NCBI RefSeq assembly: GCF_900106835.1
Contig: NZ_FNNR01000012.1
Location: forward strand, 1-64,000
Direction: 5' to 3'
DNA: 64,000 nucleotides
Source of the DNA: Arthrobacter sp. cf158
GTDB lineage: Bacteria > Actinomycetota > Actinomycetes > Actinomycetales > Micrococcaceae
Within the stretch, counting starts at the first letter, position 1, and every line of letters begins with the position of its first letter. The position numbers were made by a program, and so were the translations under genes. The notes beneath the pieces were generated by a model. It made no database searches. It worked only from the letters and a program-made list of their open reading frames with translations, and was not told the DNA's origin. Below are positions 16,910-26,469 of this stretch, one piece after another.

Positions 16910-17998
16910 ATGTCACCCACATCCACCGCTGAGCGCCCCAAGGCTCGCGCAATTCAACCCAATCCTGTGGTCCAAAGCTATTCAGAGCTCCTCAAGAGCG
17001 TAAAAGCTGCCGGACTCCTTGAACGCCGCAGCGGCTTCTACATCTGGGTCTTCGTGGCCCTGCTGCTCCTGATGGCCGGCACCTGGCTCGGCTTCGCCCT
17101 CATTGGCGAATCCTGGTACCAGCTGCTCATCGCCGCAGCCGTAGGCATTCTCTGCACACAACTGAGCTTCCTGGCCCACGAGGCCGGGCACAAACAGATT
17201 TTCGCCTCACGCCGCGCCAACGATTGGTCAGCCCGTCTCCTGGCCACAGGCGTCGCCGGCATCAGCTATTCCTGGTGGGAACAGAAACACGGAGCCCACC
17301 ACAACCACCCCAACGTCATCTCCAAGGACCCGGACATCCGCAACAACGCCTTGGTGTTCTACGAAGACGCCGCAGCAGAGCGGAAGGGCCGTTTGGCGTT
17401 CCTCACCAAGAAACAGGGCTGGTTCTTCTTCCCGCTGCTGACCCTGCTTGGCCTCAGCCTGCAGTTCGATTCGCTTCGCTTCGTCTTCGGCAAGCAGAAA
17501 GTACGCCACCGCTGGGTAGAGACACCCATCCTGGTGACAAGGCTCGCGGCCCTTCCGGTACTCGCCTTCACCTTCCTCCCCATCGGCATGGCGTTTGCCT
17601 TCCTCGGCGTGCAGATCATGGTGTACGGCTTCTACATGGGTGCCTCGTTCGCGCCCAATCACAAGGGCATGCCGGTCCTTCCCAAGGACAGCCGCGTGGA
17701 CTTCCTCAACCGCCAGATCCTCACCTCACGCAATATCTCCGGCGGCATCTTCATGGACTTCCTTCTTGGCGGATTGAACCGGCAGGTTGAGCACCACCTG
17801 TTCCCGGACATGGCTCGGCCCCACTTGTACAAGGCCACCAAAATCGTGCGCGAGTTCTGCACCAAGCACTCCATTACGTACACGGAAACAACCCTGATGC
17901 AGTCCTACGGGATTGTGGTCAGGTACCTCAACGAAGTGGGCCTGGCAGCAGGCCGCGGCTTCGACTGCCCTGTAGCTTCGACGCACGGGCGCCGCTAA
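16910..17998 (+). CDS. Membrane fatty acid desaturase
   Basis: Di-iron acyl-lipid or acyl-CoA desaturase. Three histidine boxes are present: HEAGH (near residue 89), KHGAHHNHPN (near 127) and QVEHHLFP (near 293). Four or more hydrophobic segments place it in the membrane. The third box with Gln as its first residue is typical of front-end and actinobacterial delta-type desaturases, but regiospecificity cannot be read. The ATG at 16910 opens a Ser/Thr/Pro-rich N-terminus; a GTG at 16844 is in frame just after a -10-like TATGCT (16829-16834), so a 22-residue longer protein is possible. Divergent from argC. Confidence 0.88.
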   Translation: MSPTSTAERPKARAIQPNPVVQSYSELLKSVKAAGLLERRSGFYIWVFVALLLLMAGTWLGFALIGESWYQLLIAAAVGILCTQLSFLAHEAGHKQIFASRRANDWSARLLATGVAGISYSWWEQKHGAHHNHPNVISKDPDIRNNALVFYEDAAAERKGRLAFLTKKQGWFFFPLLTLLGLSLQFDSLRFVFGKQKVRHRWVETPILVTRLAALPVLAFTFLPIGMAFAFLGVQIMVYGFYMGASFAPNHKGMPVLPKDSRVDFLNRQILTSRNISGGIFMDFLLGGLNRQVEHHLFPDMARPHLYKATKIVREFCTKHSITYTETTLMQSYGIVVRYLNEVGLAAGRGFDCPVASTHGRR

Positions 17999-18083
17999 GC
18001 GTTCAGCACGGGAGGCCCCAACCTCCCTAGGATGGATTCTGAAACCGGGCACCGGAACCACCGCCCCGGAGTGAGGAGCCACC

Positions 18084-19049
18084 ATGACGCACGCTATCGT
18101 TGCACGGCAGCCCGGAGGACCTGACGTCCTTGAGTATGCATCCGTGGAACCACCGACACCTGGCCCCGGCCAGCTGCTGATCAAGGTCGCAGCTGCCGGG
18201 GTCAACTTCATTGAGACCTATCAACGCAGCGGGACTTACAAGGTGGACTACCCGTTCACCCCCGGCGCGGAGGCCGCCGGCACTGTCGAGGCAGTGGGCG
18301 AAGGCGTGGAGGACATTGCCGTCGGCGATCGCATTGCGACTGCCGAGGCATCCCGGACCTACGCCGAGTACGCCGTCGTGGACGCAAGCAAGGCACTCCC
18401 GGTTCCTGCCGGCGTCGACGATCACACTGCCGCTGCCTTGCCGCTGCAGGGCATCACTGCCCACTACCTGATGAACTCGTCGTTCCGGGTAGAGCCGGGC
18501 CACACCGTTCTGCTTCACGCAGGCGCAGGTGGCGTTGGTCTGCTGCTGACGCAACTGCTGAAGGCCCGCGGAGCCCGCGTGATCACTACCGTGTCCTCGG
18601 ACGAAAAAGCCGATTTGTCCACTCTGGCCGGCGCCGATGAAGTTCTTCGCTACGAAGGCTTCGCCGACAAGGTCCGTGAACTCACCGACGGCGAAGGCGT
18701 CAACGTGGTGTACGACGGCGTCGGCAAGGACACGTTCGACGATTCCCTGAAGAGCCTGCGCACCCGCGGAGCCATGGTGCTCTTCGGCGCTGCGTCCGGG
18801 CCTGTACCGCCTTTCGACCCGCAGCGTTTGAATGCGGCAGGATCCCTGACGCTGACCAGGCCCACCATGGCCCACTTCGTACAGAACACGCACGAACGCC
18901 GCTGGCGCTCAGCAGAAATATTCGACGCCGCCGCCAACGGCACTCTCGCTGTTCGGGTCGGAGCGACCTACCCCTTGGCAGAGGCTGCCCAGGCCCACCG
19001 GGACTTGGAAGGGCGCCTCACCACAGGCAAAGTCCTGCTGGTGCCGTAA
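18084..19049 (+). CDS. qor: Quinone oxidoreductase (zinc-independent MDR family)
   Basis: A 321-residue NADPH:quinone reductase-like protein of the medium-chain dehydrogenase superfamily. It has the N-terminal GroES-like fold (AAAGVNFIETYQRSG), the nucleotide-binding AGAGGVGLLLTQLLKARG and lacks the zinc-ligand cysteines of alcohol dehydrogenases. GAGGAG lies just before the ATG, and a -10-like TAGGAT is at 18028. A stress-detoxification role is the family norm; the substrate is unknown. Confidence 0.9.
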   Translation: MTHAIVARQPGGPDVLEYASVEPPTPGPGQLLIKVAAAGVNFIETYQRSGTYKVDYPFTPGAEAAGTVEAVGEGVEDIAVGDRIATAEASRTYAEYAVVDASKALPVPAGVDDHTAAALPLQGITAHYLMNSSFRVEPGHTVLLHAGAGGVGLLLTQLLKARGARVITTVSSDEKADLSTLAGADEVLRYEGFADKVRELTDGEGVNVVYDGVGKDTFDDSLKSLRTRGAMVLFGAASGPVPPFDPQRLNAAGSLTLTRPTMAHFVQNTHERRWRSAEIFDAAANGTLAVRVGATYPLAEAAQAHRDLEGRLTTGKVLLVP

Positions 19050-19167
19050 GCACCATGCCCGGCTCCCCAACTTCCGGCGACTCACAGGCGAACAGAAGCG
19101 CAACAAAATGTTACGGACAGGAAACGTCCGACACCTTTTGTTCACCTTTCTGCGCAAAGCTGAGCCC

Positions 19168-22100
19168 GTGAGCACAGAACATCCCGCGGGGGCCGGGCAG
19201 ACACCTGCCTTGACCACCTACCGCCCCCAGATGCCGGGCGGCGCCGCAGCACCCGCCGAGCGGACCCTCGTGGACATCCTGGAAGAGACCGCCGCACAAT
19301 CCCCTGAGGCTTCGGCGTTGGATGACGGCCACAAGTCCTTGAGCTACACCGAACTACTCAAAGCCGTCCGACAGTTCGCAGGCGCGTTGAACGCTGCAGG
19401 ACTTGGCCGGGGAGACAAAATCGGCGTCCGCATCCCGTCCGGGACCAACGAGCTTTACATAGCCATCCTGGGAATCCTGATGGCCGGCGCCGCCTACGTT
19501 CCCGTGGATGCGGACGACCCCGATGAGAGGGCGCGCCTGGTGTTCGGCGAAGCCAGGGTTGGTGCCATCATCGCTGCGGGCCTGGACGTTCAACTCTCCG
19601 GTGCGCCACGGGAGCCGGTCCCCAAACCCAGCAAGCCCGGACTGGACGACGATTCCTGGATCATCTTCACCTCGGGATCCACCGGAACCCCCAAGGGCGT
19701 TGCCGTCCAACACCGCTCCTCGGCCGCGTTCGTTGACGCCGAAGCGAGGATCTTCCTCCAAGCTGAGCCCATCGGACCCCATGACCGGGTCCTGGCTGGC
19801 CTTTCAGTGGCCTTCGACGCTTCCTGCGAGGAGATGTGGCTGGCTTGGCGTCACGGAGCTTGCCTGGTGCCCGCGCCACGAGCCCTTGTTCGAACCGGCA
19901 TGGACCTCGGCCCTTGGCTCATCAATCACGGGATCACGGTTGTCTCCACGGTGCCCACTCTTGCCGCGCTGTGGCCTGCCGAAGCGTTGGAAAACGTCCG
20001 TCTCCTGATCTTTGGCGGCGAAGCATGCCCGCCCGAACTCGCTGAACGCTTGGCGGTGGACGGCCGCGAAGTGTGGAACACCTATGGCCCCACGGAGGCC
20101 ACGGTTGTTGCCTGTGCTGCTCCCCTGGGCGGACCCGGCCCCGTAAGGATCGGCCTGCCGCTGGACGGTTGGGACCTGGCTATCGTCGATCCTCAGGGCG
20201 TTCCGGTGGCAGAAGGCGAAATCGGCGAACTGATCATCGGCGGGGTTGGGCTGGCCCGCTATCTCGATCCCACCAAGGACGCCGAGAAGTATGCTCCTAT
20301 GGCCACATTGGGATGGGAACGTGCGTACCGTTCGGGCGACTTGGTGCGATACGAAGCAGAGGGCCTGATCTTCATGGGCAGGGCCGATGAACAGGTCAAA
20401 CTCGGTGGACGCCGGATTGAACTGGGCGAAGTGGATGCGGCGCTTCAGTCCTTGCCCGGCATAGCTGGCGCGGCTGCAGCAGTGCAGACGACGGCGGCCG
20501 GCAACCAGATCCTTGTTGGGTATCTGGCCCCCGTTGAGGGCTATGAATTATCCATGGACGAAGCACGCCGCCTTCTGGGCCAGAGCCTCCCCGCTGCTTT
20601 GATCCCCCTGCTGACCGTTGTGGATTCCCTTCCCACCAAGACCAGCGGCAAAGTGGATCGCCATGCACTTCCTTGGCCGCTGGCGGGAGCCGGCGCCACT
20701 GAGGCCGGCAACGCACCACTGAATCTGCCCGATGACGCCCGCTGGGTGGTGGAGCAGTGGGAGTCTGTACTGGGCAGTCCAGTGAGTTCCCTGGACGCCG
20801 ATTTCTTCGCCTATGGTGGCGGCTCCCTTGCTGCGGCCCAGCTCGTTTCCGCGCTCCGCGTCCGGTACCCCACCATCACGGTGGCGGATATCTATGCCAC
20901 GCCCCGCGTCGGCGCCTTGATCGACGCCGCCCGGCAATCACTCCCCGACGGCGCCTTGCCGGGTCCCGCTGCTGAGCGAACCGTCCGCCCTACAGCCTTG
21001 AAGTCGCAAATTTTCCAGGTCCTCATGGGCGCCCCGCTCCACATCCTCGTGGGCATGCGCTGGCTGACCTACCTCATGGCTGCGAACAGGCTGCTGGCTG
21101 ATGTCGCTGGCTTTGCCGCCGCACCCGTTGTGTCGTGGTGGTGGATTGCGGCATCATGGCTGATCTTTGTCAGCCCCTTGGGCCGGATGGCGATCTCGGT
21201 GGTCGCGGCCAAAGTGCTGCTGGGCAGGATCCAACCCGGCACCTACCCGCGTTCGGGAAAGACCCACCTGCGCTTATGGCTGGCCGAGCAAATTCAAGAC
21301 CTTTCGGGTGCCATAGGCCTGGCCAGCGCACCCTTCGTCCCCTACTACGCACGCGCTCTGGGTGCCAAGATCGGCAAGGACGTCCACCTGCATTCTTTGC
21401 CGCCGGTCACCGGCCTGCTGTCTCTGGGCAGCGGAGCCAACATCGAACCCGAAGTGGACCTTTCCGGCTGGTGGGTGGACGGGGATTCCGTACACATCGG
21501 ACAAATCCATGTGGGAGCGGGTGCCGTTGTGGGAGCACGAAGCACCCTAATGCCCGGAGCGACCATTGGGGCCGGTGCCCACGTCGATGCTGGATCGGCC
21601 GTGCTGGGCAAAGTGAAAGCCGGACATCTCGTTGCAGGATCCCCCGCCGAACGCCGTGGCAAGGCCAAGCGCGAGTGGCCGGAAACAGTCAGCCGGCGGC
21701 CGGTGGTCGATCGGCTCTGGTTTTCCGCCTTCGCCAGCGCTTCGGCTTTGCTGGCACTGATACCGTACGTCTCGGCATTCGCCGGCGTGCTGGTGGTCTT
21801 GGCTTTCATCCAGGGGCACGAGTCGTTGCAAACGGCGCTTCCGCAGATCGCCCTGGCCTTGCCATTTGCCGCTTTGGTGTGGTTCTTTGGCAACCTCGTC
21901 CTGATTCTCATCGTTGCAAGACTCCTCGGCCTGGGCCTCAAAGAAGGCTACTACCGGGTGCGTAGCCGCATCGGTTGGCAGGTTTGGGCCACGGAACGCC
22001 TTTTGGACATGGCTCGGGATCTTCTCTTCCCCGTCTACGCGAGCTTGTTCACGCCACTCTGGCTTCGACTCCTCGGAGCGAAAGTGGGGAAGAACGTGGA

Positions 22101-23124
22101 GGCCTCAACAGTACTGCTGGTTCCCAAAATGACCACCATCGGCGATGGCGCTTTCCTGGCCGACGACACCATGGTGGCTTCCTACGAGTTGGGCGGCGGA
22201 TGGATGAAAATTGCGCCGGCCAAGATCGGGAAGCGCTCCTTCTTGGGTAACTCGGGAATGACGGCCGCAGGACGGAACGTGCCCAAGAATTCCCTTGTCG
22301 CGGTGCTCTCGGCGACGCCCCTCAAGGCGAAATCTGGCACTTCGTGGCTGGGCAGTCCCCCCGTCAGGTTGCGCCGCACCGCCGTCGATGCTGACCAAAC
22401 CCGAACTTTCCGCCCGGCCCTGAAACTGAAGGTGGCACGGGCGTTATGGGAACTGTGCCGACTGATACCGGTCATCCTCACGGTAACCATCGCCGTGGGT
22501 GTGATGCTGGTGCTGGACTGGATCGCCCGCGGATGGGGTTACTGGATAGCCGCGGTCCTGGGCGGCATCGTCATGTTGGCAGCCGGGGCTGTGGCCGCCC
22601 TGAGTTCCATCGTGGCCAAATGGGTGCTTGTGGGGACCATCCGCTCCGGCGAACACCCATTGTGGAGCTCGTTCATTTGGCGCAATGAGGTTGTGGACAC
22701 CTTCATAGAGATGGTGAGTGCGCCGTGGTTTGCACGCTCGGCCGCAGGAACTCCCGCCTTGGTGTGGTGGCTGCGCGGGCTCGGAGCCAAGATCGGACGC
22801 GGAACGTGGTGCGAAAGCTATTGGCTTCCCGAAGCCGACCTCGTGACCCTGGGCGAAAACTCCACGGTCAACCGTGGCTGCGTAGTCCAGACACACCTCT
22901 TCCACGACCGTGTCATGAGCCTTGACACCGTGACACTCGGCAACGGCGCCACCATGGGCCCGCACGGGGTCATCCTCCCCGCGGCGAGCATTGGCGACGG
23001 CGGAACTGTGGGGCCGGCGTCGTTGGTGATGCGTGGCGAAACTGTCCCGGCCGGGACGTACTGGATGGGCAACCCTGTGAGCCCGTGGGTGGGTCCGTCC
23101 TCACAAGCGCCGCGCCTCAAGTAG
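19168..23124 (+). CDS. Pls/PosA-type single-module NRPS (candidate poly-lysine synthetase)
   Basis: A 1318-residue membrane NRPS. Residues about 40-500 form an adenylation domain with TSGSTGTPKG (near 167), NTYGPTEATV, YRSGDLVRYE, GRADEQVKLGGRRIELGE and the A10 lysine in TKTSGKVDR. A carrier domain follows with its phosphopantetheine Ser553 in YGGGSLAAAQ. The rest alternates hydrophobic membrane segments with three soluble hexapeptide-like domains (about 780-830, 975-1070, 1210-1305). There is no condensation or thioesterase domain. This is the layout and almost the length of the epsilon-poly-lysine synthetase Pls. By hand alignment to GrsA the specificity residues read DAESIGTVVK, close to lysine codes. 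Start: GTG 19168; an ATG at 19108 is in frame and neither has a strong ribosome site. Confidence 0.86.
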   Translation: MSTEHPAGAGQTPALTTYRPQMPGGAAAPAERTLVDILEETAAQSPEASALDDGHKSLSYTELLKAVRQFAGALNAAGLGRGDKIGVRIPSGTNELYIAILGILMAGAAYVPVDADDPDERARLVFGEARVGAIIAAGLDVQLSGAPREPVPKPSKPGLDDDSWIIFTSGSTGTPKGVAVQHRSSAAFVDAEARIFLQAEPIGPHDRVLAGLSVAFDASCEEMWLAWRHGACLVPAPRALVRTGMDLGPWLINHGITVVSTVPTLAALWPAEALENVRLLIFGGEACPPELAERLAVDGREVWNTYGPTEATVVACAAPLGGPGPVRIGLPLDGWDLAIVDPQGVPVAEGEIGELIIGGVGLARYLDPTKDAEKYAPMATLGWERAYRSGDLVRYEAEGLIFMGRADEQVKLGGRRIELGEVDAALQSLPGIAGAAAAVQTTAAGNQILVGYLAPVEGYELSMDEARRLLGQSLPAALIPLLTVVDSLPTKTSGKVDRHALPWPLAGAGATEAGNAPLNLPDDARWVVEQWESVLGSPVSSLDADFFAYGGGSLAAAQLVSALRVRYPTITVADIYATPRVGALIDAARQSLPDGALPGPAAERTVRPTALKSQIFQVLMGAPLHILVGMRWLTYLMAANRLLADVAGFAAAPVVSWWWIAASWLIFVSPLGRMAISVVAAKVLLGRIQPGTYPRSGKTHLRLWLAEQIQDLSGAIGLASAPFVPYYARALGAKIGKDVHLHSLPPVTGLLSLGSGANIEPEVDLSGWWVDGDSVHIGQIHVGAGAVVGARSTLMPGATIGAGAHVDAGSAVLGKVKAGHLVAGSPAERRGKAKREWPETVSRRPVVDRLWFSAFASASALLALIPYVSAFAGVLVVLAFIQGHESLQTALPQIALALPFAALVWFFGNLVLILIVARLLGLGLKEGYYRVRSRIGWQVWATERLLDMARDLLFPVYASLFTPLWLRLLGAKVGKNVEASTVLLVPKMTTIGDGAFLADDTMVASYELGGGWMKIAPAKIGKRSFLGNSGMTAAGRNVPKNSLVAVLSATPLKAKSGTSWLGSPPVRLRRTAVDADQTRTFRPALKLKVARALWELCRLIPVILTVTIAVGVMLVLDWIARGWGYWIAAVLGGIVMLAAGAVAALSSIVAKWVLVGTIRSGEHPLWSSFIWRNEVVDTFIEMVSAPWFARSAAGTPALVWWLRGLGAKIGRGTWCESYWLPEADLVTLGENSTVNRGCVVQTHLFHDRVMSLDTVTLGNGATMGPHGVILPAASIGDGGTVGPASLVMRGETVPAGTYWMGNPVSPWVGPSSQAPRLK

Positions 23125-23135
23125 ATTGGACGGAT

Positions 23136-24479
23136 ATGGCCGCTCCAATCAATACTCCCCTTACCGAAGCCGACCCCTACGCCTTGAACCACGGCAGCAG
23201 CGCCTACCGCGTGGACAGGTACGAGTTGGACCTCGACGTCAGGCTGGGCAGCAACAAGCTGATCGGCAAGGCGGTCCTACGCTGCACAGCTTTGGAGTCC
23301 TCGGCCCAGATTGTCCTTGACCTTGTAGGGCTGCGGGCGTCAAAAGTTCAGCTGGACGGCAAGAAGGTCCCGAAGTTCAGTCATAGGGCAGAACACCTCG
23401 TGCTGACCCCGGCGTCTGCACTCAAGCCCGGCCAGCAGTTCTCGCTGGAGATCCGCTATGACGGCAACCCCCAGCCGCGCCGCGGCCTATGGGGCGATGT
23501 GGGCTGGGAGGAACTGAACGACGGCGTCCTGGTGGCCGGACAACCAAACGGCGCGGCGTCCTGGTTCCCCTGTAACGACCATCCCCGCTACAAATCCAGC
23601 TTCCTCATCTCCGTGACCACGGACGATAATTACCGGCCTGTGTGCAATGGCACTTTGGTGGCCCACTCCCGCAAGTCCAGCCGGGAAACCTGGGTCTATG
23701 AACATGTTGAGCCCATGGCGACGTACCTCGCCACGGTGCAGATCGGCCGGTACGCCAGGGTTCCGCTGCACGTGGACGACACTCATCACCGGGTTCCCCA
23801 GTTCGTCGCAGTCACTCCCGAGATGGCCGTGGATGCTCTTCAAGGCCTGCGGCGCCAGCCCGACATGATGCGCACCTTCGAGGATTGTTTCGGCCCTTAC
23901 CCTTTCGCCGAGTACACCTCGGTGGTCACGGAGGACGAGCTGGAGATTCCGCTGGAAGCCCAGACGGTCTCCATTTTCGGCCGAAACCACATGCGGGATG
24001 CTTGGGATTCGCAGCGACTGATCGCCCACGAACTTTCCCACCAGTGGTTCGGGAACTCGTTGACGGTCAGCACCTGGAAAGATATCTGGCTGCACGAAGG
24101 CTTTGCCTGTTATGCGGAGTGGTTGTGGTCCGAAGAATCCAGCACCATGACTGTTGCCGCGCGGGCAACGGCTGCGTGGAAAAGGCTCGACGCCGGGCCG
24201 CAGGACCTGCTGGTGGGCGATCCCGGCCCTGAGCTGATGTTCGACGACCGCGTCTACAAGCGCGGTGCCCTGGCCGTTCACGCTGTGCGGATGGCTGCCG
24301 GGGATGAGGCGTTCTTCGGTTTCCTGCAGCATTGGACGGCCACAAACCGCCACGGTTCGGTGTCTACCGACGCGTTTATTGGGGCTGCGGACTCATTCAT
24401 TCCCGGGTTTGATGCCGCGTCTATTCTCCGCCCGTGGCTGTACGAAGCTTCTCTGCCACTACTGCCTTCAGCGCGCTAG
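23136..24479 (+). CDS. M1-family zinc metallopeptidase
   Basis: A 447-residue compact aminopeptidase-like protein. The zinc site is complete: HELSH followed 18 residues later by the Glu in LHEGFACYAEW. The exopeptidase GAMEN motif is replaced by a sequence around EIPLEAQT. No signal peptide or membrane segment is seen. The ATG at 23136 follows the NRPS stop by 11 nt, so the two form one transcript. In epsilon-poly-lysine producers the known polymer-degrading Pld enzymes are zinc aminopeptidases; trimming or immunity is therefore a reasonable but unproven role. Its stop codon overlaps that of the convergent PPTase (CTAG). Confidence 0.88.
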   Translation: MAAPINTPLTEADPYALNHGSSAYRVDRYELDLDVRLGSNKLIGKAVLRCTALESSAQIVLDLVGLRASKVQLDGKKVPKFSHRAEHLVLTPASALKPGQQFSLEIRYDGNPQPRRGLWGDVGWEELNDGVLVAGQPNGAASWFPCNDHPRYKSSFLISVTTDDNYRPVCNGTLVAHSRKSSRETWVYEHVEPMATYLATVQIGRYARVPLHVDDTHHRVPQFVAVTPEMAVDALQGLRRQPDMMRTFEDCFGPYPFAEYTSVVTEDELEIPLEAQTVSIFGRNHMRDAWDSQRLIAHELSHQWFGNSLTVSTWKDIWLHEGFACYAEWLWSEESSTMTVAARATAAWKRLDAGPQDLLVGDPGPELMFDDRVYKRGALAVHAVRMAAGDEAFFGFLQHWTATNRHGSVSTDAFIGAADSFIPGFDAASILRPWLYEASLPLLPSAR

Positions 24480-25114
24480 CCCAGTGCCAGGGCGGCTACC
24501 AAACCGTCAGGCAGTGCCCTTTCCGTGACATCCCGCAGGCCGGGCAGGTCCAGCACATCCAGCTCTGCGGGGTTGCGCCTCAGGCCCTCCCCCGTCATCT
24601 TCAGCCACGCCTCTTTGCGTGCCCACAGGCGCGCGCGCTGACTATCTCGCTCCTGATCCGGGATGCTGGACAGGAAGCGTTTCTCGGTTGCGGTCAACGC
24701 GACGTCGTCGAAGCCTTCGAAGGTTGCTTTGCCAGTCGATTCAAGATCCACTCCCAGCCGTAGTTCTTCGGGAGCATGCACAACGCCGGCCAGCAGCACC
24801 CAGCCCGACGCCCGGGACGCGCTGAGCACCAAAGGTGCGGGGCCGCCGTCGAGCAAGAACCCTGGGCGACCATGGTCCTGGCCGGGGCCGCACCGCGGGC
24901 AGCGATAGTCAGGAACGAGTCGAGCAGGATCCACTTCGAGGAGCGCAGCGGCAAAGTGCCACAGCGCGATCCGGCCGGCAACGAAGTCATCCCTATCCTC
25001 GGGTTTGGCCAAGCTGTTGGCACGCTCGAAGGCGGGCAGGCCGAGGGGTTGAATCTGACCGCTTGTGCCGGGCACGTCACTGAGCTTCCGCAGCTCAAGC
25101 ACGGGGCTGTCCAT
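24476..25114 (-). CDS. 4'-phosphopantetheinyl transferase (Sfp type)
   Basis: Transfers phosphopantetheine from CoA to a carrier-protein serine. The 212-residue protein has the two Sfp-family motifs, LGVDLES (metal ligands Asp and Glu) and ARKEAWLKMTGEG. The ATG at 25114 has the ribosome site AAGGAAGG; the frame extends further upstream without coding character. A CXXC pair in YRCPRCGPGQ is also present. Being convergent with and touching the Pls-M1 pair, its obvious client is Ser553 of that NRPS. Confidence 0.92.
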   Translation of the reverse strand: MDSPVLELRKLSDVPGTSGQIQPLGLPAFERANSLAKPEDRDDFVAGRIALWHFAAALLEVDPARLVPDYRCPRCGPGQDHGRPGFLLDGGPAPLVLSASRASGWVLLAGVVHAPEELRLGVDLESTGKATFEGFDDVALTATEKRFLSSIPDQERDSQRARLWARKEAWLKMTGEGLRRNPAELDVLDLPGLRDVTERALPDGLVAALALG

Positions 25115-25194
25115 CTCGGCCTTCCTTACACTTTTGCTCGTGAGTTGAAGCCAGCATTCTGGACGAACAGCTGATCGGGCCCCTTGCCACCCAG

Positions 25195-25392
25195 CTAAAC
25201 GTCGCCTGTCAGCTCGCTCCTTCGACGGTTCATCACGTGCCGGCCCACGACGGATCCCACCACGACGATGGCCGCCATAACGAGGCTGATTCCGAGATTG
25301 TAAGGCGCAGCGAGAACAACCTGATAAATGAACTGTGCTACGAGGAATGCAGCGCCGGCGATGAGTCCGGCTTTGACCTTCGAGTACTTCAT
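25195..25392 (-). CDS. Small two-helix membrane protein
   Basis: A 65-residue protein starting at ATG 25392 behind a good AAGGAG site (the longer 74-residue frame has none). It has two hydrophobic segments (about residues 8-28 and 32-52) followed by a basic tail RRRSEL. No family recognised. It lies 80 nt upstream of the PPTase in the same direction and could be co-transcribed with it. Confidence 0.7.
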   Translation of the reverse strand: MKYSKVKAGLIAGAAFLVAQFIYQVVLAAPYNLGISLVMAAIVVVGSVVGRHVMNRRRSELTGDV

Positions 25393-25491
25393 CAGAACTC
25401 CTTTCACGCTGCCCATCACTACTGTAGCCCTCCCCTACGACGTTCCACGCCGCGTCGCTGTCTGTAGCCGGCGCCACTCGCCTCACTCAGC

Positions 25492-25530
25492 AGTGTTCCC
25501 CTCAGCCAGGATCTCACTGAGGGGAACACT
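25492..25530 (-). terminator. Terminator of the secreted protease gene
   Basis: Perfect 14-bp inverted repeat (AGTGTTCCCCTCAG at 25492-25505, complement at 25517-25530) with an 11-nt loop, 26 nt beyond the protease stop codon on the minus strand. Confidence 0.75.
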
Positions 25531-25555
25531 TGTTGGGTGGGTTAACTCAGCTGGG

Positions 25556-26422
25556 CTACTTCACCGACGTCAGGTAGTTTGCCAGGGTGGGAGTGATGCG
25601 GGTGCCGGAGTTGGAGCTGCCACCGTTGGTGTGGATGGCAACGATGGTGTTGGAGCTGTTGTAGACGGGGGCGCCACTCTGGCCACCATAGGTGTCCATC
25701 TTGTAGAACACCTTTTCCGCCTGCGTGCTCTCGATGGGTCCGGTCATGGACCACATGGTGCCGAATGCCTTGTCTCCCGGGTAGCCGCGCACTGTGGTGC
25801 TGGTTCCATTCAGGCTTGCGGTGGTACCGGTGTAGTTGAGCCAGCCGGTGGTGTTGCCGATGGCGCAGTCGAGCTTGATGACGCCCCAGTCGGCATTGGT
25901 GTTCGCCGAGTCGATCCAGCGCTGGTCCGTGAAGATCTCCGTTGCACCGCACGTGCCGTAGGGGTCGGTTGAACCATTACGGCCCGGGGCTACTTTGACG
26001 CCCCACGAGTAGTCGGCCTCGGAGCCGGTGCCGCCCTCATGAACGCAGTGTCCAGCCGTCAGCACGGTGTCATCGGAGATCAGCGCGCCGGAGCAGATGT
26101 AGCCGCCATTGAACTCAATCTGCACGATGGAGCGATTGGGGGCTGCCGTAGTGTTGGTGATTCTTACCCTGCCATCGGCGCCGATGACCGAGTCCGTGGA
26201 AGCGCCGCCATTCTTGGTGGGTGCGGCAATGGTGTACTTGTCGGCCAGAGGGGATGCGGCCGAGCCCGACGTCTGCGTCTTGTCCACCGTGTGCCCTACG
26301 GGCTGAACCTCAGCAGCGGCTACTTGGGGCGTCGACTCTGACGCCACTGCAGCTCCACCAAACGAGGACGTCAGGGCCATTACTGCTGCCCCGACAAGCA
26401 AAGCAACATTCTGCTTCTTCAT
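25556..26422 (-). CDS. Secreted trypsin-like serine protease (glutamyl endopeptidase type)
   Basis: A 288-residue exported protease. Residues 1-27 are a Sec signal peptide (KKQN, hydrophobic core, ASES cleavage region); a pro-segment of about 60-70 residues follows. The catalytic triad is visible as TAGHC (His), NADWGVIKLD (Asp) and GGQSGAPVY (Ser). The S1B/V8-like layout suggests cleavage after Glu or Asp but this is inference. Good ribosome site GAAAGGT. A long palindrome at 26470-26517 in the upstream region may control it, and it has its own terminator. Confidence 0.9.
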   Translation of the reverse strand: MKKQNVALLVGAAVMALTSSFGGAAVASESTPQVAAAEVQPVGHTVDKTQTSGSAASPLADKYTIAAPTKNGGASTDSVIGADGRVRITNTTAAPNRSIVQIEFNGGYICSGALISDDTVLTAGHCVHEGGTGSEADYSWGVKVAPGRNGSTDPYGTCGATEIFTDQRWIDSANTNADWGVIKLDCAIGNTTGWLNYTGTTASLNGTSTTVRGYPGDKAFGTMWSMTGPIESTQAEKVFYKMDTYGGQSGAPVYNSSNTIVAIHTNGGSSNSGTRITPTLANYLTSVK

Positions 26423-26469
26423 GGGTACCTTTCAAAGGACGGCTCTTATGGAACCGTGCGAGGGATGTG

